A stretch of 64,000 bases of DNA from Dyadobacter frigoris (GTDB lineage Bacteria; Bacteroidota; Bacteroidia; Cytophagales; Spirosomataceae): positions 124,001 to 188,000 of the forward strand of contig NZ_SZVO01000004.1 of assembly GCF_005280585.1 (NCBI RefSeq). Reading direction: 5' to 3'. Each line of letters opens with the position of its first letter. Within the stretch, counting starts at the first letter, position 1. The position numbers were made by a program, and so were the translations under genes. Positions 41,862 to 51,246 of the stretch are shown piece by piece. The notes under the pieces were generated by a model. It saw only the letters and a program-made list of their open reading frames with translations, made no database searches and was not told where the DNA came from.

Positions 41862-42710
41862 TCAGTGATAAACAAAATCCAGAACGTAGGACTCGTAAAC
41901 TGCTCCGGATCCATCGTAGGCTTTTACCGCCACTTTCTCAGGATAGCCATTCGGAAGATAAGTGTAGTCATATGTGTTGGTAACTCTGTAAGTATTATTT
42001 ACGGTCCGGCCTTCTTCAATAATATTATTAGGACTGTAAGATTGAACAGAAAACATTCCACCACGGTCGACGCCAATTTTGAAAAACGGATTAGGATTTG
42101 TATCGTATTTATATTCTGATAAATTGCTTTTTTCTGTTTCGAATGCACTGATCTGCCAGCTTGATGCAATATTGTTCTGAGCATTTCGGATGTAAGTAAT
42201 CACCGTTGGATATTGTTCGTTTAAGCCTTCGGTATATCTTTCCTGAACAATAAATCCGGATTGATTATATACAAATTTCTTTACTGCTACTTTCGGCTGA
42301 TAAAACCAGGTTTCACTGATTTTCTGTATTGTATCAGTTTCAGGGGTATTAAATTGCATGGTATAAAGTTTTATCATGTCTTTGGAAATATATTGACTTT
42401 CAAAGGACATTGTACTTGTATGTAATATTTCATAGCTATCCAATTTTCCGCTTTTGCGTTTAAATGTTCCTGTTAAGTAGGGAGGCGTATCTTTTGTAGC
42501 GATATACGCCCGGTATTCACTCAGGTACCCGTTTTCGTATAAAAATTCACTTGTCAGATTTCCATTAAATAATATTCTCGCCAGTTTTACTTCAACAAGA
42601 TTATCCCCAAAAGGGGCTTGTTGCTTTGAAATAATGGACGGCGTTGGTTCACCCTCTTTTTTGCAGGAAATGATAGTGACAAAAAGGAGTAGATAATAAA
42701 TGTATTTCAT
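41862..42710 (-). CDS. Hypothetical lipoprotein
   Basis: 282 residues. Signal peptide with lipobox VTIISC (Cys16) followed by KKEGEPTP, typical of Bacteroidota lipoproteins. The body is beta-rich with repeated strand patterns such as EFLYENGYLSEYRAYIATK, WFYQPKVAVKKFVYNQSGFIVQ and VTNTYDYTYLPNGYPEKV, reminiscent of YD-like or DUF4595-like sheet repeats. No enzymatic motif. It converges on the encapsulin operon; no functional link is implied. Confidence 0.8.
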   Translation of the reverse strand: MKYIYYLLLFVTIISCKKEGEPTPSIISKQQAPFGDNLVEVKLARILFNGNLTSEFLYENGYLSEYRAYIATKDTPPYLTGTFKRKSGKLDSYEILHTSTMSFESQYISKDMIKLYTMQFNTPETDTIQKISETWFYQPKVAVKKFVYNQSGFIVQERYTEGLNEQYPTVITYIRNAQNNIASSWQISAFETEKSNLSEYKYDTNPNPFFKIGVDRGGMFSVQSYSPNNIIEEGRTVNNTYRVTNTYDYTYLPNGYPEKVAVKAYDGSGAVYESYVLDFVYH

Positions 42711-42969
42711 GGCTGATGATTAAGTTTTGAGTATTCCTTACTCTTCTTGATACAAAATAGAAATTAAGGGAAAGAATTTAAAATAATTTCGTCCAACTTA
42801 AATTTTAACCCGGCGAATGTGCCTTAAATTGTTTTAAATCAAATAGTTTACATTGAGAGATAAACTGTGACAGGATTTAAACCAAATAGAATTTAAGGAA
42901 AATCTGCATTTCATTCTGTAATTTTAACCGTACCGGAAAACAAATAAATTCATTAATTCCGGTTTTGTT

Positions 42970-43215
42970 ATGGAAGATATATTTGAGATTGATGTTGAAT
43001 ACAAGGGTGAAATCCGGGAATTTGAAGGACGGCTTGTTCTTTCTGGTTATGAGCACAAAATAGAAATTTTTATAGAGGATATTTCGGTTTTTTTTGAACC
43101 CGACGAAGAACGAAATTATCGGGCGATTGTTGGTCTGGACCAAATGAGTAACAAAAATCTAAGTCCCGGATTATTGCAGGCTATTGCGCATAAGCTTGAA
43201 TCTTTGTTGAAATAA
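42970..43215 (+). CDS. Small hypothetical protein
   Basis: 81 residues, acidic, not recognised. A run of beta strands (FEIDVEYKGEIREFEGRLVL, HKIEIFIEDISVFFEP) is followed by a C-terminal helix (SPGLLQAIAHKLESLLK). No signal peptide. It lies alone between the lipoprotein gene and an SDR remnant. The composition and clean start make it likely to be real. Confidence 0.65.
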   Translation: MEDIFEIDVEYKGEIREFEGRLVLSGYEHKIEIFIEDISVFFEPDEERNYRAIVGLDQMSNKNLSPGLLQAIAHKLESLLK

Positions 43216-43256
43216 GTATAAGGAATATCAAACTTTTCAATTTTGCTTTTTAATAA

Positions 43257-43493
43257 GTCCGGACAGACTGGGCCGGAAGATCACTCGTTGAAACGCCGGT
43301 GCAAATCGAGGATCATTTTGATACAGTAGCCAGTAGAATTGAAGCAAGTAAAAAACGCAACGGGCAGCGGCAGGGAGATCCGGTAAGAGGTGTCGAAGCG
43401 ATCACTACTGCGGTGATGTCCGAATCCAAAAATCTTAGGCTATTATCTGGCAAGCCTGCGCTTGATATGGCATATCAAAAACTGGAAAATTGA
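43257..43493 (+). pseudogene. C-terminal remnant of an SDR oxidoreductase
   Basis: An open frame without a start codon encodes RTDWAGRSLVETPVQIEDH, then GDPVRGVEAITTAVM and LRLLSGKPALDMA, the C-terminal third of a typical SDR (the TDWAGRS loop after the active site and the GDP-x-A helix). The Rossmann domain and catalytic Tyr-Lys are missing. A GTG at 43299 is not a plausible gene start. Deletion remnant. Confidence 0.75.
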
Positions 43494-43703
43494 AGTCGAA
43501 TTTCGATTCATGGAAAGAGCCTAGGTTAAGTGCTGATTTTCCGGAATAGGTTTTAGTTGTTAAAATTAGAAAACAGGATTCTCTGGGAAAAGTAAACCGG
43601 AGAATTCTGTTTTATTTTAAATCATTTTACGACAGCTTATAAAACTCTATTTTTATAAAAAACGGAAGTAACTTTCCAAAGTTAATTAATCAATAAAACA
43701 GAC

Positions 43704-44423
43704 GTGAAAAAATCAATTTTTGCCTTTATCCTTTGTTTCTTGTCCTGCCGGATTTTTGCTCAGGCATCACTTCAAAAAGATTTATCATTAGCATATCTGA
43801 TAAGTCAGCCGCGGGTAAAAACGGTAAAACCCAAACTGATTATTTTGCTGCACGGCTATGGAAGTAATGAAGCTGATTTATTTGAATTGAAAAATATACT
43901 TCCTGCTGATTTTTTAATAATCTCGGCCAGAGCCCCGTTTACAATTGCACCAAATGCCTTTCAATGGTATGGAAATGAAATTGTAAAGGGAATTAAACAG
44001 GAGAGTACCAAGGATTTAAAAACCAGTACAGATCTCATTAAAGTCTTTATTAATGAAGTGGTAAAGAAATACAATGCAGATCCTTCGCAGGTTTTTCTGG
44101 CTGGATTTAGCCAGGGAGCCATGATGAGTTATGAAGTCGGATTGACCGCACCTGAGCTTTTACGAGGAATTGCGCCATTGAGCGGCCGAATTTTTGACTC
44201 GTTAAAACCTCGGATCAAGCCTGCAAATGCGTTTAACAATTTTAAAATTTTTATCGGACACGGTACCGCGGACGACAGAGTTCCTTACACTTCTGCCACA
44301 GAGGCGGTTTTTTATCTTAAAAAGAAAAAGATCAACGCGACACTACATTCGTATCAGAGTTTGCCGCATTCCATAAGTGAGCAGGAATTAAAGGATCTGG
44401 TGGCCTGGCTGAATGAAAAATAA
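43704..44423 (+). CDS. Exported alpha/beta-hydrolase (carboxylesterase/phospholipase family)
   Basis: 239 residues with signal peptide (KKSIFAFILCFLSCRIFAQ). The start is GTG at 43704. Oxyanion region LIILLHGYGSNEADLF, nucleophile Ser136 in LAGFSQGAMM, Asp in GTADDRVPYTSATEAV, and His in SLPHSISEQEL complete the triad of the carboxylesterase/acyl-protein-thioesterase-like (YpfH) family. It probably hydrolyses short esters in the periplasm. Its terminator lies just downstream. Confidence 0.9.
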   Translation: MKKSIFAFILCFLSCRIFAQASLQKDLSLAYLISQPRVKTVKPKLIILLHGYGSNEADLFELKNILPADFLIISARAPFTIAPNAFQWYGNEIVKGIKQESTKDLKTSTDLIKVFINEVVKKYNADPSQVFLAGFSQGAMMSYEVGLTAPELLRGIAPLSGRIFDSLKPRIKPANAFNNFKIFIGHGTADDRVPYTSATEAVFYLKKKKINATLHSYQSLPHSISEQELKDLVAWLNEK

Positions 44424-44446
44424 TTTTTCTGATAAAAATAACGGGA

Positions 44447-44487
44447 AACTGATTCAGAAGTTATACTTGATAATTGCTGAATCAGTT
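44447..44487 (+). terminator. Terminator after the esterase gene
   Basis: Perfect 11-bp stem AACTGATTCAG (44447-44457) / CTGAATCAGTT (44477-44487) with a 19-nt loop and following TTCTTTT. Confidence 0.7.
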
Positions 44488-44511
44488 TTCTTTTAAAGCT
44501 AAATTGATTTG

Positions 44512-46386
44512 TTATTTGGGATAATCGATTTGATCTTGTTGTGTATTTAAAAGTCCCGCAGGAACATTTAAAACACCTGTTTCAGCGTTCAGCAAGCCGT
44601 TTTTCTCTTCTTCAATATTGGTGGCCTGCGTATAAATATCACCTGCAAAAGATCGTTTTCTTAATTCCTGTTTAAATTTTCGGATCAGATCTGCACGATC
44701 ATCGTCGTTTTTCGGACCGCCATAGTTATCAAAACCAAAACCACCCCATTCACTTACGATTAGCGGAACCTGATTTCGATAGAAAAAAGGATCGCCAACA
44801 ACCAGTGGAAATGCAGCCACGCGGTTGAGTTCTCCCGCTGCAAGTTGGTCAAGTACTTCATTCCACCTTTGTAAATCCGAGGTATATAAGTGGGCGGTCA
44901 GTAAATCTGACTTTAACCTGCCCTCAAAAGAAATATGTTGCCAGCCGTCATTGTCTACAACAAGAAACTGAGGATAAGTGAGTTGCATGTAATGATATGT
45001 GTCAATAATATATTGCCTCGTTTCCGGGTTTGTTGCAATATCCTGTGCGCCCCAATCTTCATTATACAAGCTCCAAATGATTATCGACGGGTGTGTTCCG
45101 ATTAAAGCCAGCATTCGCAATAATTCATTCCGATGGTTTATTCTGCTTTTCTGGCTGGATTGATGCGGACTTGGAACTTCAACCCAAAGTAACATTCCGA
45201 TTTTATCGGCAAGTTTATAAATCCGCGGGTCTACACCTGCAATATGAATCCGGACCAGATTACACCCCAACTCTTTCATTGCATACATATGCTGCCTGAT
45301 CTGCTCATAGGTTGATGCCCCGGGCTGGTATAAAATTCCATCCAGATAAACCGGCTTATTATTTAAATAAAGACAGCAGCCCCGCGCCTCAATTTTCCTC
45401 AATCCAAATTTTGTTTCAATTTCAGCAGTATAACCACTGTCATCAATCAGCTGGGCAATCAAGCGATACTGATGTGGATCCCCGGTCGACCATAATTTTG
45501 CATCCGGAATTCTTAAAACGACAAGCTGGGATTTTTGCCCGGCTTGGAGCATTAATGGATATTCGTCTTCTGCAACAGGCGCAGTATCATCCGCTTTATC
45601 ATCAAAAACTTTCAAGCGAATCCGGTAAGCACCGGGATCTGAAATGCGTGTTGAGAGATTGAACCGCACCAGATTATCTTCTATGCTGCTGACTACGCCA
45701 ACTCTGGAACGAAGCCGGTTTCTTTCAACCGTTTCAAGCCAGATACTTCGCACAGCGCCGGTGTAGGTCTGATACCAGATTCCGCCACGTTTATAGACAT
45801 AAGATTCCTGCTTTCCACGTGTATTATCGGCGTCCATTGAACTTGCAATCCTGACCGTAATCCTGTTTACAGGCCTGAGAATTTTTTTATCCAGTTCATA
45901 TGAAAAGGAGGTGTATTCTCCTAAATGTTTCGTTTCTCCTTCAATGGTAACAAGTGCAAAACCGTTGAGCCATACCTGCGTTTCGTAGCCACAGGCGCCA
46001 AAAGAAAGCTGCATCAGGGAAAATGGATTTTTGTTTTCAGCATCCGTTTTCGGTAAATTAAATTCCCGCTCGTACCATACTACAACCGTATCCTGCCAGG
46101 TTTTTTCGGATTTCAAAGCACTTGCTATATGTTGTTCAACACTTCCCGGCCAATGCGCAGTTTGATCGTAACGATGACCGACAAACCAACTTTCTGACAA
46201 ACCTTTGTCCTGGATATCATGAGAAAATTTCCATTCGCCGTCCAAAAGCATATATTCATTAGGACGTATAACTGCCCGCGGAAGGGCATCGGCATTATTG
46301 TCAGATTTTTCTTCTCTGGATTTTGAAAATCCGTAGTTAATATGATTTTCTGTTCCGGTCATAATAGCAGGTTCCCTTATTGGCAT
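44512..46386 (-). CDS. GH2 family glycoside hydrolase, cytoplasmic
   Basis: 624 residues. N-terminal jelly-roll sugar-binding domain (about 45-215: EYMLLDGEWKFSHD, WYEREFNLP, ACGYETQVWLNG), an Ig-like sandwich (about 220-335), then the TIM barrel. The acid/base is Glu443 in SLYNEDWG and the nucleophile Glu546 in LIVSEWGG. Members hydrolyse beta-galactosides, beta-glucuronides or beta-mannosides; which one is not determined. No signal peptide, unlike most GH2 enzymes of Bacteroidota glycan loci, so it would act on imported oligosaccharides. Low sequence constraint near the C-terminus (SLLNAETGVLNVPAGLLNT is repetitive). Divergent from the Omp85-like gene. Confidence 0.92.
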   Translation of the reverse strand: MPIREPAIMTGTENHINYGFSKSREEKSDNNADALPRAVIRPNEYMLLDGEWKFSHDIQDKGLSESWFVGHRYDQTAHWPGSVEQHIASALKSEKTWQDTVVVWYEREFNLPKTDAENKNPFSLMQLSFGACGYETQVWLNGFALVTIEGETKHLGEYTSFSYELDKKILRPVNRITVRIASSMDADNTRGKQESYVYKRGGIWYQTYTGAVRSIWLETVERNRLRSRVGVVSSIEDNLVRFNLSTRISDPGAYRIRLKVFDDKADDTAPVAEDEYPLMLQAGQKSQLVVLRIPDAKLWSTGDPHQYRLIAQLIDDSGYTAEIETKFGLRKIEARGCCLYLNNKPVYLDGILYQPGASTYEQIRQHMYAMKELGCNLVRIHIAGVDPRIYKLADKIGMLLWVEVPSPHQSSQKSRINHRNELLRMLALIGTHPSIIIWSLYNEDWGAQDIATNPETRQYIIDTYHYMQLTYPQFLVVDNDGWQHISFEGRLKSDLLTAHLYTSDLQRWNEVLDQLAAGELNRVAAFPLVVGDPFFYRNQVPLIVSEWGGFGFDNYGGPKNDDDRADLIRKFKQELRKRSFAGDIYTQATNIEEEKNGLLNAETGVLNVPAGLLNTQQDQIDYPK

Positions 46387-46590
46387 TTATCATAATTGAG
46401 CGCTAAAATTACCATTCCAGCTGTGTTGTTTTATGTGTTGGAAATCGTGCGCCAGCGTATTGTAAATTGTTCATTTTTAATTATAAATAGTATTAAAATG
46501 ATCTTTTTTAATTTTATTGCGCTTAATTTCCGTTTTAAAGGCAGTAAGGTATACTTTTAGTAATAGTGGTATAGATTTAACTACTTCCTC

Positions 46591-47865
46591 ATGAATTGCA
46601 GGTTTCCGGTAAATATGTTTTCATCCCGAAACGATAATTTTTTTATTTGTTTTTTACTCCTGGTTATATTCTGGCCATGTTTTTTGCTTGCCCAAAGTCC
46701 TGGTAATGTGCTGGAAAGAGATTCGACTGTGCGGGGTGATACCAGTAAATTGTATGATTTGATCGATGTTGGTAAAAGGTTGCTGCATATTCAGACAAAG
46801 AAAAAAGAATCAAGTCCCGGTAAAACAATTTACTTTTCTGTGTTGCCATTTTCTACGCAGGTTCCGGGTGGTGGAACGGCGTTGGTAACGTCTACAACCG
46901 CTGGTTTTTATCTTGGCGACAGAAAGGATACATACATGTCGAGGGTCACTTTTACGCCTTACTGGAATTTTAAGCAGCGTTTCGGACTTCCAATCCGTTC
47001 TTATATCTGGCTTGACAAAAACCGGTGGGTGATTAGCGGTGATACCCGAATGATGGTTTATCCGCAGTATACCTGGGGTTTGGGAAAACAGCATCAGGAA
47101 GGGGATGAGCTGCTTGTTAATTATTCTTATTTACGGTTGTATCAAACGTTACTCAAACGGCTTTCACACGGTTTTTTCGCAGGCATAGGTTATCATATAG
47201 ACTACCGGGTTCACATACATACGGATGAAGGGTCACCGCTTCTGGCAGATTATACGGGATATGCCTATGGTACAGCGCAGTCCGCTAATAGTTTTTCTTC
47301 GGGATTAAGTTTAAATGCGCTGTTTGATACCAGGAATAATTCTATCAATCCTTGGGACGGATATTATGCCAGCGTTCAATACCGTTTCAATCCGACATAT
47401 TTAGGAAATTCAAATTCATGGAAATCTATTTACATTGATTTTCGAAGATATATCCGTTTCGATCAGAACCGTGAAAGACAAAATATGCTGGCCATCTGGA
47501 CTTATTTGTGGAAGGTTTTTGACAAAAAAGTACCGTATCTGGATTTGCCCAGTATTGGCTGGGAAGACTACAACCGATCCGGGCGCGGCTTCGACCAAAA
47601 CCGTTACCGGGGACGGAATCTGCTCTATGTTGAAACCGAATATCGCCGTGATATTACCAGTAACGGCTTTTTAGGTTTCGTTGTTTTCGCCAATGCCAAT
47701 ACCGTTAGCGGACCCAAAAGCCTGTTTTTGTTAAACTGGAATCCTGGCGGCGGCGCAGGACTTCGTATAAAAATGAACAAACGATCCGGGACGAATATCG
47801 CGCTGAATTATGGATTCAGCAAACATTATTCAGGCTTGAAACTTACCTTGGGCGAGGTATTTTAA
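46591..47865 (+). CDS. Omp85-type (BamA/TamA family) outer-membrane protein without POTRA domains
   Basis: 424 residues with signal peptide (FFICFLLLVIFWPCFLLAQ). The barrel features many alternating aromatic strands and the Omp85 signature SGRGFDQNRYRGRNLLYVE (a VRGF/RGRD-like motif) near residue 340. There is no room for POTRA domains, so it is a minimal surface-antigen/TamA-like barrel. The last residues are LTLGEVF, with terminal Phe as for outer-membrane insertion. The role (protein insertion or lipid handling) is not determined. It ends 3 bp from a small convergent gene. Confidence 0.88.
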   Translation: MNCRFPVNMFSSRNDNFFICFLLLVIFWPCFLLAQSPGNVLERDSTVRGDTSKLYDLIDVGKRLLHIQTKKKESSPGKTIYFSVLPFSTQVPGGGTALVTSTTAGFYLGDRKDTYMSRVTFTPYWNFKQRFGLPIRSYIWLDKNRWVISGDTRMMVYPQYTWGLGKQHQEGDELLVNYSYLRLYQTLLKRLSHGFFAGIGYHIDYRVHIHTDEGSPLLADYTGYAYGTAQSANSFSSGLSLNALFDTRNNSINPWDGYYASVQYRFNPTYLGNSNSWKSIYIDFRRYIRFDQNRERQNMLAIWTYLWKVFDKKVPYLDLPSIGWEDYNRSGRGFDQNRYRGRNLLYVETEYRRDITSNGFLGFVVFANANTVSGPKSLFLLNWNPGGGAGLRIKMNKRSGTNIALNYGFSKHYSGLKLTLGEVF

Positions 47866-47868
47866 ATC

Positions 47869-48045
47869 TCAATCCTTATTAGTCTCAACCGGAATACTCT
47901 CAATAAATTTCCTTGCTTCGTCTCCAAGCAATTCCCGGAAATGTTTACTTCCATATTCATCATAATAGAATTGCCAAACCATCTTTTCAGTAACAATTAC
48001 ATAATGTAAAACCGGAGAATTTCTGGGGTCGTTGGAAGTTTGCAT
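47869..48045 (-). CDS. Small hypothetical protein, 58 residues
   Basis: An open frame below common size cut-offs: MQTSNDPRNSPVLHYVIVTE, KMVWQFYYDEYGSKHF, RELLGDEARKFIESIPVET. It has codon use and amino-acid composition like a real gene, a clean ATG and TGA, and ends 3 bp from the convergent Omp85-like gene. No signal peptide or known motif. Function unknown. Confidence 0.6.
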   Translation of the reverse strand: MQTSNDPRNSPVLHYVIVTEKMVWQFYYDEYGSKHFRELLGDEARKFIESIPVETNKD

Positions 48046-48240
48046 AGCCGTAATTTGAAGTTCGAATCAAATTTAATGGAATAAATCCAAAAAATGGAAA
48101 TAATCCATTAAATTTATTTTGTGATAAGAATCATTTTTCTACCCCGTTATAAATCAGCTTTTAAGCAAATCCATTTGGAGATTTTTGTGTCAGGATTTTT
48201 ATATCAACCTGATTCATTATCAACTAATCTATACTAACCT

Positions 48241-48702
48241 GTGAAAATTTATCTTTATCTTTTATTTTTTTCGTGTGCCTTGATGGTTTTGCTTGCCTGC
48301 AATTCCAGTCCCACGCAAAATTCAGCAGTTAATATGAAAACTTCTGATAACGACAGTACTTTCAACATTTGTTATTCTTCTGTTATAAAAAAAGACACAG
48401 TACTTTTAAATGCTTTGATGTTTGGAGATAGCGTTAAGGGTAGTTTGGGGTATAAACTTTATGAAAAAGATCATAACAACGGTTCGCTGCTGGGAAAAAT
48501 GTATGGTGATACTTTGAAAGCTACCTGTACATTCATGGTTAAGGGTTCAGAATCAATTCAGGAAGTGATTTTTCTCAGAAAGGAATCTTTGTTTGTTGAA
48601 GGTATCACCAGTCGAAAGACGGTAAATGGCAAAATTGTTTTTGCTGATCCCCAAAAAATACATTTTGATGGATTGGTTTTAAAGCATGTACCTTGTAAAT
48701 GA
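48241..48702 (+). CDS. Hypothetical lipoprotein
   Basis: 153 residues from a GTG start. Signal peptide with lipobox LLAC (Cys20). The mature part is Ser/Thr/Asn-rich then beta-rich (VKGSLGYKLYEKDHNNGSLLGKMYGDTL, KGSESIQEVIFLRKES). It resembles Bacteroidota outer-membrane lipoproteins of the NlpE-like kind without the redox CxxC motif. No operon partner. Confidence 0.75.
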   Translation: MKIYLYLLFFSCALMVLLACNSSPTQNSAVNMKTSDNDSTFNICYSSVIKKDTVLLNALMFGDSVKGSLGYKLYEKDHNNGSLLGKMYGDTLKATCTFMVKGSESIQEVIFLRKESLFVEGITSRKTVNGKIVFADPQKIHFDGLVLKHVPCK

Positions 48703-48787
48703 GGCGCTAAAATTTAGATATTCTTTATTGGTTGAACTTAACAGGTACTAATTGTATCAAATTAATTTCAATTTTACAGACGTTTTT

Positions 48788-48821
48788 AAGACTGCTCCGG
48801 TTTAAGCGGTCGGTCTTTTTT
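48788..48821 (+). terminator. Hairpin with T-run after the lipoprotein gene
   Basis: AAGACTGC...GCGGTCGGTCTT forms an imperfect stem followed by six T residues, 86 bp past the lipoprotein stop. A plus-strand frame over this area (48732-48995) looks like non-coding sequence. Confidence 0.5.
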
Positions 48822-48930
48822 GTATTTATTATGGCAAATTGTTTTTGCCATACCAGTAATAGCTATTTGAGCAACTTTGATGTAGCCATCTGTAAATTTC
48901 AAATCTTTGGAATTATCACAATAATTCTAA

Positions 48931-48974
48931 AACCAAATAAGCTGTCTTTTCAATTTGAGACAGCTTATTTGGTT
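48931..48974. terminator. Bidirectional terminator between lipoprotein and S9 peptidase genes
   Basis: Perfect 17-bp stem AACCAAATAAGCTGTCT (48931-48947) / AGACAGCTTATTTGGTT (48958-48974), 10-nt loop; lies 31 bp after the minus-strand peptidase stop. Confidence 0.8.
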
Positions 48975-49004
48975 TTGCACAAATTTATAACTTAAATTTT
49001 TTCG

Positions 49005-51167
49005 CTATTTTTCTCCAACATACCTTTCGAAAAATTCATAAATTCTTAGTATTCTGTCTATTCGCTGACGTGGATTTCCACTTCTGCTGAGTTCATGTGT
49101 TCCGCCGGGCATACGCACATATTCCACATCTCGACCCAATATTTTTAAACTTTTGTATAACAATTCGCTTTGAATTATCCCCGTTCTTAAATCATTTTCA
49201 CCATGTTTAATCAAAAGCGGCGTATGAATATTTTCCACGAAAGTTTGTGGAGAATTGGCCTCGAGCACTTTTTTGATTTCCGCCTGCCACGGATAACCTC
49301 CAAAATAATTTGGCACAAGATTCCATGCATTACCCTCGCCCATAAACGTAGTCAATTCATAAACGCCGCGCTGTGAATGTGCGGCTTTGAAACGGTTATC
49401 ATGGCCAACAATCCAGGCGGTCAAATAACCCGCATAAGAACCGCCGGTGATAACCTGGCGGGAGGTATCCGCCCAGGATTCTTTTGCGGCCATACTTGCA
49501 GCAGCCAAAACATCTTCCGCCGGACCGGTTCCCCAATCCTGGAAATTAGCTTTCATGAAATCTAACCCATAACCTCCTGAACCGCGCGGATTGGCATACA
49601 CAACGCCATAACCCTGAGCGCAAAAGAATTGTAATTCATGCCACATCGATATTTCTCCCGGTCCCCACATGGCAGTCGGGCCACCGTGCATTTGTAATAC
49701 CAATGGATATTTCTTGCCAGCTTCCGTTTTTGCCGGTTTCATAATCCAGTATTCGACCGTCTGTCCTTTGGAATTTTTCAGGGTATGTTTCTCAGGATAA
49801 ACCAGTAATTTATCTTTCAGCCATTCCGTGTTGTGATTACTCCGTTTTATTTCCGCTTTCATACCGAGATCGGCAGTATAAAGTTCGGAGGGATCTGTAA
49901 TTTCAGTTTTGGAATATACAATGGCCGTGGTAGAAACATCAAAGCTGTTGATGCCTGAATCATAACCGGTTAGCTGATCGATTTTTTTGTTTGCCAAAGT
50001 CAATTTATAAACTGGAAATCCGCCATTGGATGCTGCTGCGAAATAAAGTGACTTGCTGTCGGCAGTCCAGGTAAGATTTGAAGCAATCCGGTCGAAGTTA
50101 GAAATATATGGTTTTGAACCTGATCCTAATGTTAATATTCCAATATGTCCCTGATCAAGAGTAGCTGGTTTTAAAGCTGCGATGGAAGAAATATAGGCCA
50201 GAGATTTATTATCTTTTGAAATCGTTGGCTGGCTGAAACTATAAGCCGGATCGTTCAAAAGAACATAAATCTTGCTTCCGTCTGCATTCATACTTATAAT
50301 TCTACTGGCTTTGCTTCGGTCCGGATGTTGCAGACTGTCGCCCTGCGTTACCAGAATAATGTTGTTATCAGGAGTCCAGATTGCTTGTCCGTAGCTGTAA
50401 AATCCTTTTGTTACCGGTTTCGCTTTGGCACCTTCTTTTGGTTCGATCATGTAAAGATGGGCAAAGGTAAGCTCTGGCTGCGTAGTAGATTCTCCCTGAA
50501 AGTTAAGACGGTTGATGACCTTGGCTTTTTTGTCTTCCACATCTTTATCCAGATATGCACGGATTTCTGCCAAACTTCCATCGGGATTTGCCTTGATAGA
50601 TTTATCATTTTTTATAAAGTTATTATTCTGAAATCCAGGTTTTTCTATCGACCATACCGGTACCATTTTTCCGGGATTCATGATTGAATCTTTCAACATT
50701 TCGCCCATGGAAAGGCTGGTAGAAAACATGATTTTATTTCCGTCAGGAGACCATTTAGGATTGGATGCACCGTAGCTTAAATCGGTTAATTGCCATGCTT
50801 CTCCACCATTAACCGGAAGAATAAACAACTGTGTTTTGTCTTTTACTTTTCTTGAAAATACGATTTTACTGCCATCCGGCGACCACTCCGGTGCGCTGGC
50901 ACTTTCGCTGCCGTGCGTCAAAGCAACGGGTTCGTTTTTATTGGTAAGATCAATAAGATATAAATGTGTCCGGTAATCATATTCAAAAGGAGAATCGGGT
51001 AGGGGCTCGACCGTGAGAAGCGTGTAAATAGCTTGCTTTTCTGTTGGAGAAATGGCGATATTGCCTACCTGCCTGACCTTTGTCAAATCACTGACTTTGA
51101 TTTTTTCTTTTTGCTGCGCCTGAACGGAAAAGGAGCAGATCAGAAATAGAACATATAATTTCTTCAT
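49005..51167 (-). CDS. S9 family peptidase (acylaminoacyl-peptidase/prolyl-oligopeptidase type)
   Basis: 720 residues with signal peptide (KKLYVLFLICSFSVQAQ). Residues about 25-420 form a WD40/PD40-type beta-propeller (EWSPDGSKIVFSRKVK, KWSPDGNKIMFS, IWTPDNNIILVTQ), and about 450-720 an alpha/beta-hydrolase domain. Catalytic Ser577 in TGGSYAGYLTAW, Asp in KHGENDLRTG and His in GGTHELSRSG make up the triad. Family members cleave oligopeptides from the N-terminus; periplasmic here. Monocistronic with a hairpin downstream. Confidence 0.94.
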   Translation of the reverse strand: MKKLYVLFLICSFSVQAQQKEKIKVSDLTKVRQVGNIAISPTEKQAIYTLLTVEPLPDSPFEYDYRTHLYLIDLTNKNEPVALTHGSESASAPEWSPDGSKIVFSRKVKDKTQLFILPVNGGEAWQLTDLSYGASNPKWSPDGNKIMFSTSLSMGEMLKDSIMNPGKMVPVWSIEKPGFQNNNFIKNDKSIKANPDGSLAEIRAYLDKDVEDKKAKVINRLNFQGESTTQPELTFAHLYMIEPKEGAKAKPVTKGFYSYGQAIWTPDNNIILVTQGDSLQHPDRSKASRIISMNADGSKIYVLLNDPAYSFSQPTISKDNKSLAYISSIAALKPATLDQGHIGILTLGSGSKPYISNFDRIASNLTWTADSKSLYFAAASNGGFPVYKLTLANKKIDQLTGYDSGINSFDVSTTAIVYSKTEITDPSELYTADLGMKAEIKRSNHNTEWLKDKLLVYPEKHTLKNSKGQTVEYWIMKPAKTEAGKKYPLVLQMHGGPTAMWGPGEISMWHELQFFCAQGYGVVYANPRGSGGYGLDFMKANFQDWGTGPAEDVLAAASMAAKESWADTSRQVITGGSYAGYLTAWIVGHDNRFKAAHSQRGVYELTTFMGEGNAWNLVPNYFGGYPWQAEIKKVLEANSPQTFVENIHTPLLIKHGENDLRTGIIQSELLYKSLKILGRDVEYVRMPGGTHELSRSGNPRQRIDRILRIYEFFERYVGEK

Positions 51168-51246
51168 AAGGTTGAATTTGAATAACGGGTGGTAGTAATT
51201 GGAGTTAATGAAACAATTTAATACAAATTGCCGAAATTCACTGTAA

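Noticed and set aside
48732..48995. 87-codon plus-strand frame after the lipoprotein gene
   Set aside because: Runs through two terminator-like hairpins and shows only low-complexity hydrophobic sequence.
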